Positions 25,247 to 34,212 of a stretch of DNA of 64,000 nucleotides are shown one piece after another. Source of the DNA: Nonomuraea solani (GTDB lineage: Bacteria > Actinomycetota > Actinomycetes > Streptosporangiales > Streptosporangiaceae). How positions within the stretch are numbered: position 1 is the first letter of the stretch; each line of letters begins with the position of its first letter. Location of the stretch: NCBI RefSeq assembly GCF_900108335.1, contig NZ_FNVT01000007.1:1-64000 (forward strand), written 5' to 3'. A program made the position numbers and the translations under genes. The notes below the pieces were generated by a model. That model did no database searches, was not told the DNA's origin, and worked only from the letters and a program-made list of their open reading frames with translations.

Positions 25247-26659
25247 ATGAGCCGCCGTTTCGCCGCCGTCGACCTGGGTGCGTCCAGCGGGCGGGTGATG
25301 CTGGCCGACCTGTCCGACGGGCTGCGGCTGACCGAGGCGCATCGTTTCCCCAACGGCCCGGTCCGGGTGGCCGGCCGGCTCTACTGGGACATCCTGGGCC
25401 TCTACCGGGAGATCCTCACCGGGCTGCGCGCCGCCGGGCCGGTCTCGTCGATCGGCGTGGACTCGTGGGCGGTCGACTACGGGCTGCTCGACGCGTCGGG
25501 CGCGCTGCTGGGCAACCCGGTGCACTACCGCGACGACCGGACGGCCGGGGTGTCCGAGCGGGTGGCGGCGTCGGTGGGCGCGGCCTCCCTGTACGAGGTC
25601 TCCGGCCTGCAGGTGCTGCCCTTCAACACGCTCTACCAGCTCCTGGCCGACCGGCTCGACGACGCGGCGACGATGCTGCTGGTCCCCGACCTGATCGGCT
25701 ACTGGCTGACCGGCGAGCGGGGCGCCGAGGTGACCAACGCCTCGACGACGGGCCTGCTCGACGTGAACACCAGGGCGTGGGCGTTCCCGCTGATCGAACG
25801 GCTCGGCCTGCCCGCCGGGATCTTCCCGCCGCTGCGGCAGCCGGGCGAGGCGATCGGCGGGCTGCGGCGCGACGTGGCCGCCGAGATCGGCTGGTCGGCG
25901 CCCGTCAGGGCGGTGGGCTCGCACGACACGGCCTCGGCGGTGGCCGCGGTGCCCGCCGCCGGTCCCGCGTTCGCCTATGTCTCGTGCGGCACGTGGTCGC
26001 TGGCCGGGGTGGAGTTGCCGGAGCCGGTGCTCACGCCGGAGAGCCGGGCCGCGAACTTCACCAACGAGGCCGGCATCGACGGCACCGTCCGCTATCTGCG
26101 CAACGTCATGGGCCTGTGGCTGCTGCAGGAGTGCCTGCGCGCCTGGCCGGGCTCCGACCTGGGCGAGCTGCTGGCGGCCGCGGCGCACGAGAAGCCGTTC
26201 GCGGCCGTGGTGAACCCGGACGAGCCCGTGTTCCTGCCGCCGGGCGACATGCCGGCCAGGATCGCGGCCGAGTGCCGCCGCACGGGCCAAATCCCGCCGG
26301 CGTCGCCCGCGGCGTACGTGCGCTGCGTGCTGGAGAGCCTGGCGCTCGGGCACCGGCTGGCCGTGCGGCAGGCGATGGAGCTGTCGGGCCGCGACGTCGA
26401 GGTGGTCCACCTGGTGGGCGGCGGGTCGCGGAACGAGCTGCTGTGCCGGTTCACCGCGGACGCGTGCGGGCTGCCGGTGGTGGCGGGCCCGGCTGAGGCG
26501 ACGACGTTCGGCAACGTGCTGGTGCAGGCGCGGGCGGCCGGGCTGGTGTCCGATCTGACGGAGATGCGGGCGCTGGTCGCCTCCGCCGAGCCGCTGCGCC
26601 GCTACGAGCCGTCCGGTGACACCGGCGCGTGGGCGGAGGCCGCCTCGCGCGTGTTCTAA
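25247..26659 (+). CDS. rhaB: Rhamnulokinase
   Basis: A 470-residue FGGY carbohydrate kinase, N-terminal AAVDLGASSGRVMLADL, GVDSWAVDYGLLD, the HYRDDRT loop, SHDTASAVAAVP and the C-terminal HLVGGGSRNELLCRFTAD ATP-site motif. It phosphorylates L-rhamnulose. GGGAG lies eight bases before the ATG. It follows the regulator by 38 bp, and the gap contains three short repeats of CGAATGA or GGAATGA. Confidence 0.94.
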   Translation: MSRRFAAVDLGASSGRVMLADLSDGLRLTEAHRFPNGPVRVAGRLYWDILGLYREILTGLRAAGPVSSIGVDSWAVDYGLLDASGALLGNPVHYRDDRTAGVSERVAASVGAASLYEVSGLQVLPFNTLYQLLADRLDDAATMLLVPDLIGYWLTGERGAEVTNASTTGLLDVNTRAWAFPLIERLGLPAGIFPPLRQPGEAIGGLRRDVAAEIGWSAPVRAVGSHDTASAVAAVPAAGPAFAYVSCGTWSLAGVELPEPVLTPESRAANFTNEAGIDGTVRYLRNVMGLWLLQECLRAWPGSDLGELLAAAAHEKPFAAVVNPDEPVFLPPGDMPARIAAECRRTGQIPPASPAAYVRCVLESLALGHRLAVRQAMELSGRDVEVVHLVGGGSRNELLCRFTADACGLPVVAGPAEATTFGNVLVQARAAGLVSDLTEMRALVASAEPLRRYEPSGDTGAWAEAASRVF

Positions 26660-26731
26660 CCCCCGCTGACCTGCCGGTTTTCTCCCGGCTCGCCCCGGGC
26701 AGGACTCGTGCCGGGGACATCGGGGGGTGTC

Positions 26732-29370
26732 ATGGATGTGCGGTGGCCGCTGCTGCGGCAGTTGATGGGCGAGGACCGTACGGCGCGGGGAGCGGCGGCC
26801 AGGTCGCCGAAGACGGACGCGCTGCGCGCCCGCACCGCCACCGCCGACCGCGTGGTCAAGTCGGTGTGCCCGTACTGCGCGGTGGGCTGCGGCCAGAACG
26901 TGTACGTACGCGACGAGCGGGTCGTCCAGATCGAGGGTGACCCCGACTCGCCGATCAGCCGGGGCCGACTGTGCCCGAAGGGCGCGGCCACCCTGCAGCT
27001 CACCACTACTTCCACGAATACGTGGTCAACTACACCAACGCGGCCACGATCCTGCGCGAGGACTACCGCGACGCCGAGGACCAGGACGGCGTGTTCTCCG
27101 GCTTCGACGCGGAGACCCGCACTTACGACGACCACACCTGGCAGTACGAGGGCACGTCGGTGGCCGCCGCGTCGGGCGCGCGCGACAACGAGGGCTCGAT
27201 GCCCCCGGGACGCGGTGAGATGCTCGGCGGCACCGGCGTACCGTTGCGGGGCACGCCGCAACGTGACGAGACGCTGCGCCATCCGCGCTGCGTCATGCAG
27301 GCCCTGCGCCGCCACTACGCCCGCTACACGCCGGAGATGGTCGAGCGGGTGTGCGGGGTGCCGCGGCGCCTGTTCGCGGAGGTGTGCCGGCACCTGACGG
27401 AGAACTCCGGGCCCGGCAAGACCGCCGAGTTCGTCTACGCGGTGGGCTGGACGCAGCACAGCGACGGCTCGCAGTTCATCAGGGCGGCGAGCATCCTGCA
27501 GTTGCTGCTCGGCAACATCGGCCGGCCAGGCGGCGGCATCCAGGCGCTGCGCGGGCACGCCGGCATCCAGGGCTCCAGTGACATCCCGACGCTGTTCAAC
27601 CTGCTGCCGGGCTACATCCCGATGCCGCACGCGCACGAGGACGAGCGCCTGCCGGACTTCCTGCGGGCCGACGCGCCGCACCAGGGGTTCTGGGCCAACA
27701 TGCCGGCCTACCTGGTGAGCCTGCTCAAGGCGTGGTGGGGAGAGTCGGCGCGGCCGGACAACGACTTCCGCTTCGGCTACCTGCCCAGACTGACGGGGTC
27801 GCACAGCACGTACGACACGGTCCTGGCGCAGATCGAGGGCACCTGCAAGGGCTACCTGCTGCTCGGCGAGAACCCGGCGGTGGGCTCGGCCAACGCCAGG
27901 TTGCAGCGCCTCGGCATGGCCAACCTGGACTGGCTGGTGGTGCGCGACCTCAACCTGATCGAGAGCGCCACCTGGTGGAAGGACGGCCCCGAGATCGAGA
28001 CGGGCGAGCTGACCACGGCCGGAATCGGCACCGAGGTCTTCTTCCTGCCCGCGGCCACGCACACCGAGAAGAACGGCAGCTTCACCAACACCAACCGCTG
28101 GCTCCAGTGGCACCACCAGGCGGTCGAGCCGGCCGGCGACGCGCGTAGCGACCTGTGGTTCATGTACCACCTCGGGCGGATCATCAGGGAGAAGCTGGCG
28201 GCCTCGGCGGACCCCAGGGACGCGCCGCTGCTCGAACTCACCTGGGACTACCCGGTCGAGGGCGAGACGGACGAGCCGTCCGCCGAGGCGGTGCTGGCCG
28301 AGATCAACGGCTGGGACGCCCAGGGGCGGCCGCTGTCCGGCTACAGCGAACTGAAGGACGACGGCTCCACGGTCTGCGGCTGCTGGATCTACTGCGGCGT
28401 GTTCGCCGACGGCGTCAACCAGGCCGCCCGCCGCAAGCCGGGCGCCGAGCAGGACTGGATCGCCGCCGAATGGGCGTGGGCGTGGCCGGCCAACCGGCGC
28501 GTGCTGTACAACCGGGCCTCGGCCAGGCCGGACGGCAGCCCGTGGAGCGAGCGCAAGCGGCTCGTCTGGTGGGACGCCGGGCAGGGCCGGTGGACCGGTC
28601 ACGACGTGCCCGACTTCGAGGCGGGCAAGGACCCGGCCTACCGGCCGCCGCCGGGCGCGGAGGGGGTGGCGGCGCTGTCGGGGATCGACCCGTTCATCAT
28701 TCAGGCCGACGGGAAGGGCTGGCTGTACGCGCCGTCGGGGGTGGTGGACGGGCCGCTGCCCACGCACTACGAGCCGCAGGACTCCCCGGTGGCCAACCCG
28801 CTCTACGGGCACCAGCGCAACCCGGCGCGGCGGCTCTACCCGCACGAGGGCAACCGCTACCAGCCCAGCGGGGACGAGCCGGGGGCGTCGGTGTACCCGT
28901 ACGTGGTGACGACGTACCGGCTGACCGAGCACTTCACGGCGGGCGGCATGAGCCGGTTCACTCCGTACCTGGCCGAGCTGCAGCCGGAGATGTTCTGCGA
29001 GGTCTCCCCCGCGCTGGCGGCCGAGCGCGGTCTCGTGCACGGCGACTGGGCCACGATCGTCACGGCGCGCAACGCCATCGAGGCCAGGGTGCTGGTCACC
29101 GACCGGATCCCGCCGCTGCGCCTGGACGGCCGGGTGCTGCACCAGATCGGGCTCCCGTTCCACTTCGGGCCCAACGGGCTGGCCAGGGGCGACGCGGCCA
29201 ACGAGCTGTCGGCGATCACGCTGGACCCCAACTCGCACATCCAGGAGGTCAAGGCGCTGTCGGCGGACATCCGGCCCGGCCGGCGGCCGCGCGGGGCCGC
29301 GCTGCCGGAGCTGGTCGAGTCCTACCGGCGGCGCGCGGGCGTGAGCGCCGCCACCGGAACGGAGGTGTGA
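26732..29370 (+). pseudogene. Formate dehydrogenase large subunit, internally deleted and frameshifted
   Basis: Two frames together resemble the molybdopterin formate dehydrogenase alpha subunit. The first (from ATG 26732) encodes the start and the [4Fe-4S] domain (SVCPYCAVGCGQNVYV, IEGDPDSPISRGRLCPKG) and then abruptly leaves the family near 26995. From there a different frame continues as HHYFHEYVVNYTNAATI and runs intact to 29370 (LLGNIGRPGGGIQALRGHAG, C-terminal cofactor domain). The intervening segment, by family comparison from memory 150-200 residues holding the catalytic Cys/Sec, is missing. A working enzyme is not expected. Assembly error cannot be excluded without reads. Confidence 0.8.
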
Positions 29371-29373
29371 ACG

Positions 29374-30174
29374 GTGAGCTCCGACCTGAAGCGCGTCGGG
29401 TTCTTCACCGACACCAGCGTCTGCATCGGCTGCAAGGCGTGCGAGGTGGCGTGCAAGGAGTGGAACGCCGTCCCCGAGGACGGGCTGGAGTTCACCGGCA
29501 TGTCCTACGACAACACCGTCGGGCTGGGCGCCGACACCTGGCGGCACGTGGCGTTCATCGAGCAGCGCAAGCCCCTCGGGCACCAGGAGCCCGGCGTCGG
29601 CGATATGGACTTCCGCTGGCTGATGGCCTCCGACGTGTGCAAGCACTGCACGCACGCGGCCTGCCTCGACGTGTGCCCGACGGGGTCGCTGTTCCGCACC
29701 GAGCACGGCACGGTCGTGGTGCAGGAGGACGTCTGCAACGGCTGCGGCTACTGCGTGCCCGCGTGCCCGTTCGGGGTGATCGGCAAGCGCGAGAGCACCG
29801 GCACGGCGGCCAAGTGCACGATGTGCTACGACCGCCTCGGCGCGGGCGAGGAGCCGGCCTGCGCGAAGACGTGCCCCACCGACTCCATCCAGTTCGGCGA
29901 CCTGGACGAGTTGCGCGAGCGCGCCGACCGCCGCCTCGCGCAGGTGCGCGAGGCCGGGGTGGGCTCGGCCCGCCTGTACGGCCACGACCCCGACGACGGC
30001 GTGGGCGGCCAGGGCGCGTTCTTCCTGCTGCTGGACGAGCCCGAGGTGTACGGCCTGCCGCCCGCCCCCGTGGTGACCACGAGGGACCTGCCGTCGATGT
30101 GGCGGCACGCGGGCGTCGCGGCCCTGGCCCTGCTCGCGGGCATGGCGGCGACGGCGCTCAGGAGGCGGCGATGA
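29374..30174 (+). CDS. Formate dehydrogenase iron-sulfur (beta) subunit
   Basis: A 266-residue ferredoxin-like electron-transfer subunit with four [4Fe-4S] motifs: CIGCKACEVACKEW, CKHCTHAACLDVCP, CNGCGYCVPACP and CTMCYDRLG...CAKTCP. A single C-terminal hydrophobic helix (VAALALLAGMAATAL) would anchor it to the membrane. It starts at GTG with GGAGG eight bases upstream and lies 3 bp after the broken alpha gene. It would pass electrons from formate oxidation to the NrfD-type subunit. Confidence 0.93.
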   Translation: MSSDLKRVGFFTDTSVCIGCKACEVACKEWNAVPEDGLEFTGMSYDNTVGLGADTWRHVAFIEQRKPLGHQEPGVGDMDFRWLMASDVCKHCTHAACLDVCPTGSLFRTEHGTVVVQEDVCNGCGYCVPACPFGVIGKRESTGTAAKCTMCYDRLGAGEEPACAKTCPTDSIQFGDLDELRERADRRLAQVREAGVGSARLYGHDPDDGVGGQGAFFLLLDEPEVYGLPPAPVVTTRDLPSMWRHAGVAALALLAGMAATALRRRR

Positions 30175-31166
30175 GCCAGACGGACGTGCGGATGGACGGC
30201 TCGGCCGCGCTGCGCACCGAGCGGGAGGCCACGCCCGGCTCCGCGGGGCGCAGGCGTGAGCGGCTGATGGTGCCCAAGGCGGACTTCGACTCCTACTACG
30301 GGCGGCCGGTGCTGAACGAGCCGACGTGGCAGGCGCACGACATCGCCGGATACCTGTTCCTGGGCGGACTGGCCGGGGCGTCCTCGACGCTGGCGGCGGT
30401 CGCCGAGCTGACCGGCAGGCCGCGGCTGGCCAGGGTGAGCAAGGTGGGCGCGCTGTGCGCCGTGGGCGGGTCGCTCTACGCGCTGATCCACGACCTGGGA
30501 CGGCCGGAACGCTTTCTCAACATGTTCCGGGTGTTCAAGGTGACCTCGCCGATGAGCGTCGGCACCTGGCTGCTGGCCGGCTACGCCCCGCAGGCCGGGT
30601 GCGCGGCGGCCGCCGGCCTGACGGGCCGACACCCCGGGCTCGGGCGGGCCGCCACGGTGGGGGCCGCGCTGGCGGGGCCGGCGGTGGCGACGTACACGGC
30701 GGTGCTGATCTGTGACACCGCCGTGCCGGCCTGGCACGAGGGCTACCGGGAGATGCCGTTCCTGTTCGCCGGCTCGGCCGCGGCGGCGGCCGGTGGGCTC
30801 GGCATGCTGGCCGCGCCGGTCGCCGAGGCGGGCCCGGCCCGCCGGGCGGCGCTGATGGGCGCGGCGGCGGAGTGCGTGGCCGCCGCCCGGATGGAACGAC
30901 GCCTCGGGCCGCTGGCCGAGCCGCTCAAGCGCAACCGGCTGCTGCGGCTGGGCGAGGCGCTGTCGGTGGCGGGCGCGCTGGCCGGAATCACGATGGGCCG
31001 CCGGAGCAGGCTCGCCGCCATGGCGGCGGGCGCGGCCCTGCTGGCGGGGTCGGCGTGCACCCGGTTCGGGATCTTCCGGGCCGGGATGGAGTCGGCCGGC
31101 GACCCGAAGTACACCGTGCAGCCGCAGCGACTGGCCCGAGCGAAAGCCGAGCGTGACCTCACATGA
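30171..31166 (+). CDS. NrfD/PsrC-type membrane subunit
   Basis: A 331-residue polytopic protein of the NrfD family, with a soluble N-terminus then AHDIAGYLFLGGLAGASSTLA, IHDLGRPERFLNMFRVFK and about seven further hydrophobic segments. NrfD proteins are quinone-reactive anchors for Fe-S oxidoreductases. The ATG overlaps the beta-subunit stop as ATGA, so the two are coupled. It ends with an ATGA overlap into a small ORF. Confidence 0.88.
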   Translation: MSQTDVRMDGSAALRTEREATPGSAGRRRERLMVPKADFDSYYGRPVLNEPTWQAHDIAGYLFLGGLAGASSTLAAVAELTGRPRLARVSKVGALCAVGGSLYALIHDLGRPERFLNMFRVFKVTSPMSVGTWLLAGYAPQAGCAAAAGLTGRHPGLGRAATVGAALAGPAVATYTAVLICDTAVPAWHEGYREMPFLFAGSAAAAAGGLGMLAAPVAEAGPARRAALMGAAAECVAAARMERRLGPLAEPLKRNRLLRLGEALSVAGALAGITMGRRSRLAAMAAGAALLAGSACTRFGIFRAGMESAGDPKYTVQPQRLARAKAERDLT

Positions 31167-31333
31167 GCCGGAAAATCATCGAATATCTGCCGTTCCTGGG
31201 CATCGTGCTCGTCATCTGCGCCACGTCCTGGCTGGCCGGCCGGACGCTCCCGGCCCCCTCGGTCACCAGGGGCCGCGCGTCGGCAGGGCGTCACGTCCGG
31301 GAGACCGGGCAGGGACGTACGATCAGCAGATGA
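31163..31333 (+). CDS. Small single-pass membrane protein (56 aa)
   Basis: An unannotated-size frame starting MSRKIIEYLPFLGIVLVICA and continuing TSWLAGRTLPAPS, then a basic tail. It has one clear membrane helix (about residues 5-24). Its ATG overlaps the NrfD stop as ATGA, and its stop overlaps the ATG of the DUF4916 gene, again as ATGA, so it fills the gap between two genes exactly. The coupling argues for translation. It may be a small accessory subunit of the formate dehydrogenase-like complex; no family was recognised. Confidence 0.55.
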   Translation: MSRKIIEYLPFLGIVLVICATSWLAGRTLPAPSVTRGRASAGRHVRETGQGRTISR

Positions 31334-31866
31334 CCGAAAAGACCGAAACCGCTTCCGGATGGCTGGCACCCGAAGAACTCGAATCGGTGCGTGGCCGGCT
31401 GCCGATCCTCTACGTCGACGCGGTGCCGGTGCGAGTCGACGAGACCGGCGTGGTGACCCACGTCGGCACGCTGCTGCGCATCGCATCAGACGGGACGGTC
31501 TCCCGGGCGCTGGTCTCGGGACGCGTCCTGCACCATGAGCGGGTCCGCGACGCGCTGCTGCGCCACCTGGAGAAGGACCTCGGCCCGGTGGCGCTCCCCA
31601 ACATCCCCCTCTCCCCGCAGCCGTTCACCGTCGCCGAGTATTTCCCCACGCCGGGTGTCACCGCGTATCACGATCCGCGCCAGCACGCCGTGTCGCTGGC
31701 CTACATCGTGCCCGTCGCGGGCGACTGCCGGCCCCGGCAGGACGCCCTCGACCTGGTGTGGTTCACCCCTGAGGAGGCGGCGTCCCCGATGGTGCAGCAG
31801 GAGATGACCGGTGGGCAGGGGGTGCTGCTGAAGCAGGCCCTCGCCCACGTCGGAAAGCTCCCCTAA
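31330..31866 (+). CDS. DUF4916/Nudix-fold family protein
   Basis: A 178-residue protein strongly resembling the actinobacterial DUF4916 family: LPILYVDAVPVRVDETG, GTVSRALVSGRVLHHERVRDAL, HLEKDLGPVALP, SPQPFTVAEYFPTPG, YHDPRQHAVSLAYIVPV and LVWFTPEEA. The fold is Nudix-like but no canonical Nudix box (GX5EX7REUXEEXGU) is seen, so hydrolase activity is uncertain. ATG 31330 overlaps the end of the small membrane ORF. The role is unknown. Confidence 0.87.
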   Translation: MTEKTETASGWLAPEELESVRGRLPILYVDAVPVRVDETGVVTHVGTLLRIASDGTVSRALVSGRVLHHERVRDALLRHLEKDLGPVALPNIPLSPQPFTVAEYFPTPGVTAYHDPRQHAVSLAYIVPVAGDCRPRQDALDLVWFTPEEAASPMVQQEMTGGQGVLLKQALAHVGKLP

Positions 31867-31870
31867 CGGG

Positions 31871-32389
31871 TCACGGGCGGTCCGCACCCGCGCGGACCCA
31901 GCGATAGAGCGGGTCACCGGGACACGAGGTGTCGTAGCCGTCCCGGTGGCCCTTCACCTCACGGCCGGCGTCGCCGTGCTCGCGCAGGTATTCGATGGCG
32001 TCGACCAGGGCGTTGAGCAGGTCGTCGTTGGGGTCGGTGAAGCCCGAGTCGCCGACCAGCGCGAGCACCGCGTAGTGGTCGGAATTGAGGCCCGCCCCGT
32101 TGGCGGCCGGCAGGGCGTGCGGCCCGCGGCCCATGAACGTGCGCCGGTGGGGGCAGCAGACCATGTTGTAGCCCAGGTCGATGTAGCGCTCGCCGCGGCC
32201 GCCCGACATGTGCATGCGCTGGATGTCGCGGACCAGCTCCACGCAGGTGTCGTGGTTGCCGGAGCCGTCGAGGTCGGCGGGCACCTTGCCGCCGGTGTAG
32301 TGGATCTTGATGCCTTGGGTCGAGGACAGGCGGGTGTAGTCGCTGCTCGGCTTCTTGGCGTGCCACTCGGCGCGGGTGATCAGGTTCAT
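31871..32389 (-). CDS. PGRP-like N-acetylmuramoyl-L-alanine amidase
   Basis: A 172-residue amidase_2/PGRP-domain protein that would cut the MurNAc-L-Ala bond. Zinc ligands fit H30 (IHYTGG), H148 (KGHRDGYD) and C156 (TSCPGD); DLGYNMVCCPHRRTFMGRG is the usual core. GGAGAGG lies about six bases before the ATG. There is no signal peptide or lipobox, which is unusual for a cell-wall lytic enzyme and recalls phage endolysins or intracellular muropeptide amidases. Convergent, 4 bp from the DUF4916 gene. Confidence 0.88.
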   Translation of the reverse strand: MNLITRAEWHAKKPSSDYTRLSSTQGIKIHYTGGKVPADLDGSGNHDTCVELVRDIQRMHMSGGRGERYIDLGYNMVCCPHRRTFMGRGPHALPAANGAGLNSDHYAVLALVGDSGFTDPNDDLLNALVDAIEYLREHGDAGREVKGHRDGYDTSCPGDPLYRWVRAGADRP

Positions 32390-32498
32390 GTGTTCCTCTC
32401 CTGTCGGGAAAGCCCTGACCACCAGAATGCCAACACTAAGTAGTTATGTCATCACTCTTTGTCATTACAGTGAGGTGGCGGCGGAGAAACATCCCTGA

Positions 32499-34154
32499 TC
32501 AGCGCAGGGTCACCGGGGCCACCTCGCCCTGGTGCGCCCGCCGGAAGACGTGCGACCGGCCGCCCGACTCGAAGTCCGCCCGTGCCGTGATCTTGCCGGA
32601 GCGCCGGGGGAAGCCGACCGAGATCGACATGCCCGGCTCCACGCGCGCCACCGCGTGCGCCCGCACCTTGGGCGACCCGTCGAGGCCGAGCCGGACGTCC
32701 CGCCAGGGCTCGGCCGAGCCGTTGTGCAGCGTCACGACGACCTGGTCACCGGTGAGCTCGGTCCGCAGGCCGTACGGGGTGCGCGGGTCGGGGCCGATCG
32801 AGCCGTCGAGCCGGTTCTGTAACCGCTCGGTCAGGTCGGGCCTGGCGGCGGCCAGGTCGCGGCGTTCGCCCGGGTCGGCGGTCAGGTCGTACAGCTCCAC
32901 GCGGCCCTGCGGCCCGGCACCGGCGATGTTCGGGTCGAACCTGACCAGCTTCCAGCGGCCGCGGCGGATGGCCTGGGCCTTGCGCGGCCGGTTCCACACC
33001 AGGTGGTCGTGCCTGGGCGCGTCGTCGCCGGTGAGCAGGCCCCGGAAGGAGAGCCCGTCCAGGTGAGCGGGGACGGGCACCTCCGCCAGGTCGGCCAGGG
33101 TCGGCAGCACGTCCCAGAAGGCCACCGGCTGCCGTTCCACACGTGGCCGCAGGCCGGGCGACCAGGCGATCATCGGCACGCGGATGCCGCCTTCGTACAC
33201 GTCGCGCTTGTCGCCGCGGAACGGGCCGTTGGAGTCGAACAGCCAGGGCGTCACGCCCTTCTCGCGGTGCGGGCCGTTGTCGCTGGTGAACAGCACGAGC
33301 GTGTCGTCGGCCCGGCCGGTGTCGCGCAGCGCCCTGATCAGCGCGGCGACATCGGTGTCGAGGCGGGCCACCTGGGCGGCGTGGCGGCGGTTCGGGCCGC
33401 TCCACGGGCGGTTCTCGTACACGCCACCGCCGCCGGGGATCACGCTCGGGGAGTGCGGCAGGTTGGTGGCGAAGTACAGCAGGAACGGGTCGTCGCCGTC
33501 CTGCCGGATGAACTCGACGGCGCGCTCGCGGAACAGGTGCGGCGCGTACGACCTGCCATCGAGGGTGACCTTCTCGCCGTTGTGCCACAGATACTTGGGA
33601 AAGTACTGGTGGGCGTGCCGGTGACCGATATAGCCGAAGAACTCGTCGAACCCGCGCACGTTCGGGTGGGAGTCCTGGCCGGGCTCCTCGGGGCCGAAGC
33701 CCCACTTGCCGATGCAGGCCGTCCGGTAGCCGGACAGCCGCAGCAGCTCGGCGAAGGTCAGGTCGGCGTCGGTGAGCGAGCGCTGCGGCCCGCCCTCGGG
33801 GTTCTCGCGCACGGTGCCGTGGCCGGCGTGCAGCCCGGTGAGCAGGGCGCAGCGCGACGGCGCGCAGAGCGGCGCCCCCGAGTACGCCGTCGAGAACCGC
33901 ACCCCTTCCGCCGCCAGCCGGTCCAGGTTGGGCGTCTCGATGAGGCGCTGCCCCTGGCTGCCGATCTCCCCCCAGCCCAGGTCGTCGGCCAGGATGAGCA
34001 GGATGTTCGGCCGGGCGGGCAGGCTGCCCCGGCGAGCTGCTCGTGTGGAGGTGGCCTCGGCGCCCGCGGGGGTCACCGCGGGCAGGGCGAGGCCGGCGAG
34101 AGTACCGGCGAAGAAGGCGCGGCGCGAGGGCGCGTTGATCACGAAGGGGACCAT
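32499..34154 (-). CDS. Sulfatase, Tat-exported
   Basis: A 551-residue arylsulfatase-type enzyme. The N-terminus has a twin-arginine signal (SRRAFFAG, then a hydrophobic stretch). Metal ligands D57-D58 lie in ILADDLGWGE, and the formylglycine site is C97 in CAPSR, which would need a formylglycine-generating enzyme encoded elsewhere. FTSDNGPHREKG supplies further metal ligands. A C-terminal beta domain follows the catalytic core. It removes sulfate from an unidentified ester outside the cell. The sulfotransferase gene lies immediately upstream on the same strand. Confidence 0.92.
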   Translation of the reverse strand: MVPFVINAPSRRAFFAGTLAGLALPAVTPAGAEATSTRAARRGSLPARPNILLILADDLGWGEIGSQGQRLIETPNLDRLAAEGVRFSTAYSGAPLCAPSRCALLTGLHAGHGTVRENPEGGPQRSLTDADLTFAELLRLSGYRTACIGKWGFGPEEPGQDSHPNVRGFDEFFGYIGHRHAHQYFPKYLWHNGEKVTLDGRSYAPHLFRERAVEFIRQDGDDPFLLYFATNLPHSPSVIPGGGGVYENRPWSGPNRRHAAQVARLDTDVAALIRALRDTGRADDTLVLFTSDNGPHREKGVTPWLFDSNGPFRGDKRDVYEGGIRVPMIAWSPGLRPRVERQPVAFWDVLPTLADLAEVPVPAHLDGLSFRGLLTGDDAPRHDHLVWNRPRKAQAIRRGRWKLVRFDPNIAGAGPQGRVELYDLTADPGERRDLAAARPDLTERLQNRLDGSIGPDPRTPYGLRTELTGDQVVVTLHNGSAEPWRDVRLGLDGSPKVRAHAVARVEPGMSISVGFPRRSGKITARADFESGGRSHVFRRAHQGEVAPVTLR

Positions 34155-34212
34155 ATCGGAGGGCAGGGCGAATGGCGGGCAAATGGCGGGCGAACTCTGT
34201 CACAGCCTCGTC

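Noticed and set aside
26971..29370. Treating the C-terminal part of the formate dehydrogenase as an independent gene
   Set aside because: It lacks the Fe-S N-terminus, the catalytic residue and a ribosome-binding site; best read as the second part of one broken gene.
26656..30108. Very long open frame (about 1150 codons) on the minus strand
   Set aside because: It is antisense to the formate dehydrogenase genes, has His/Arg/Gly-rich low-complexity composition and no recognisable domain; high GC makes such shadow frames common.
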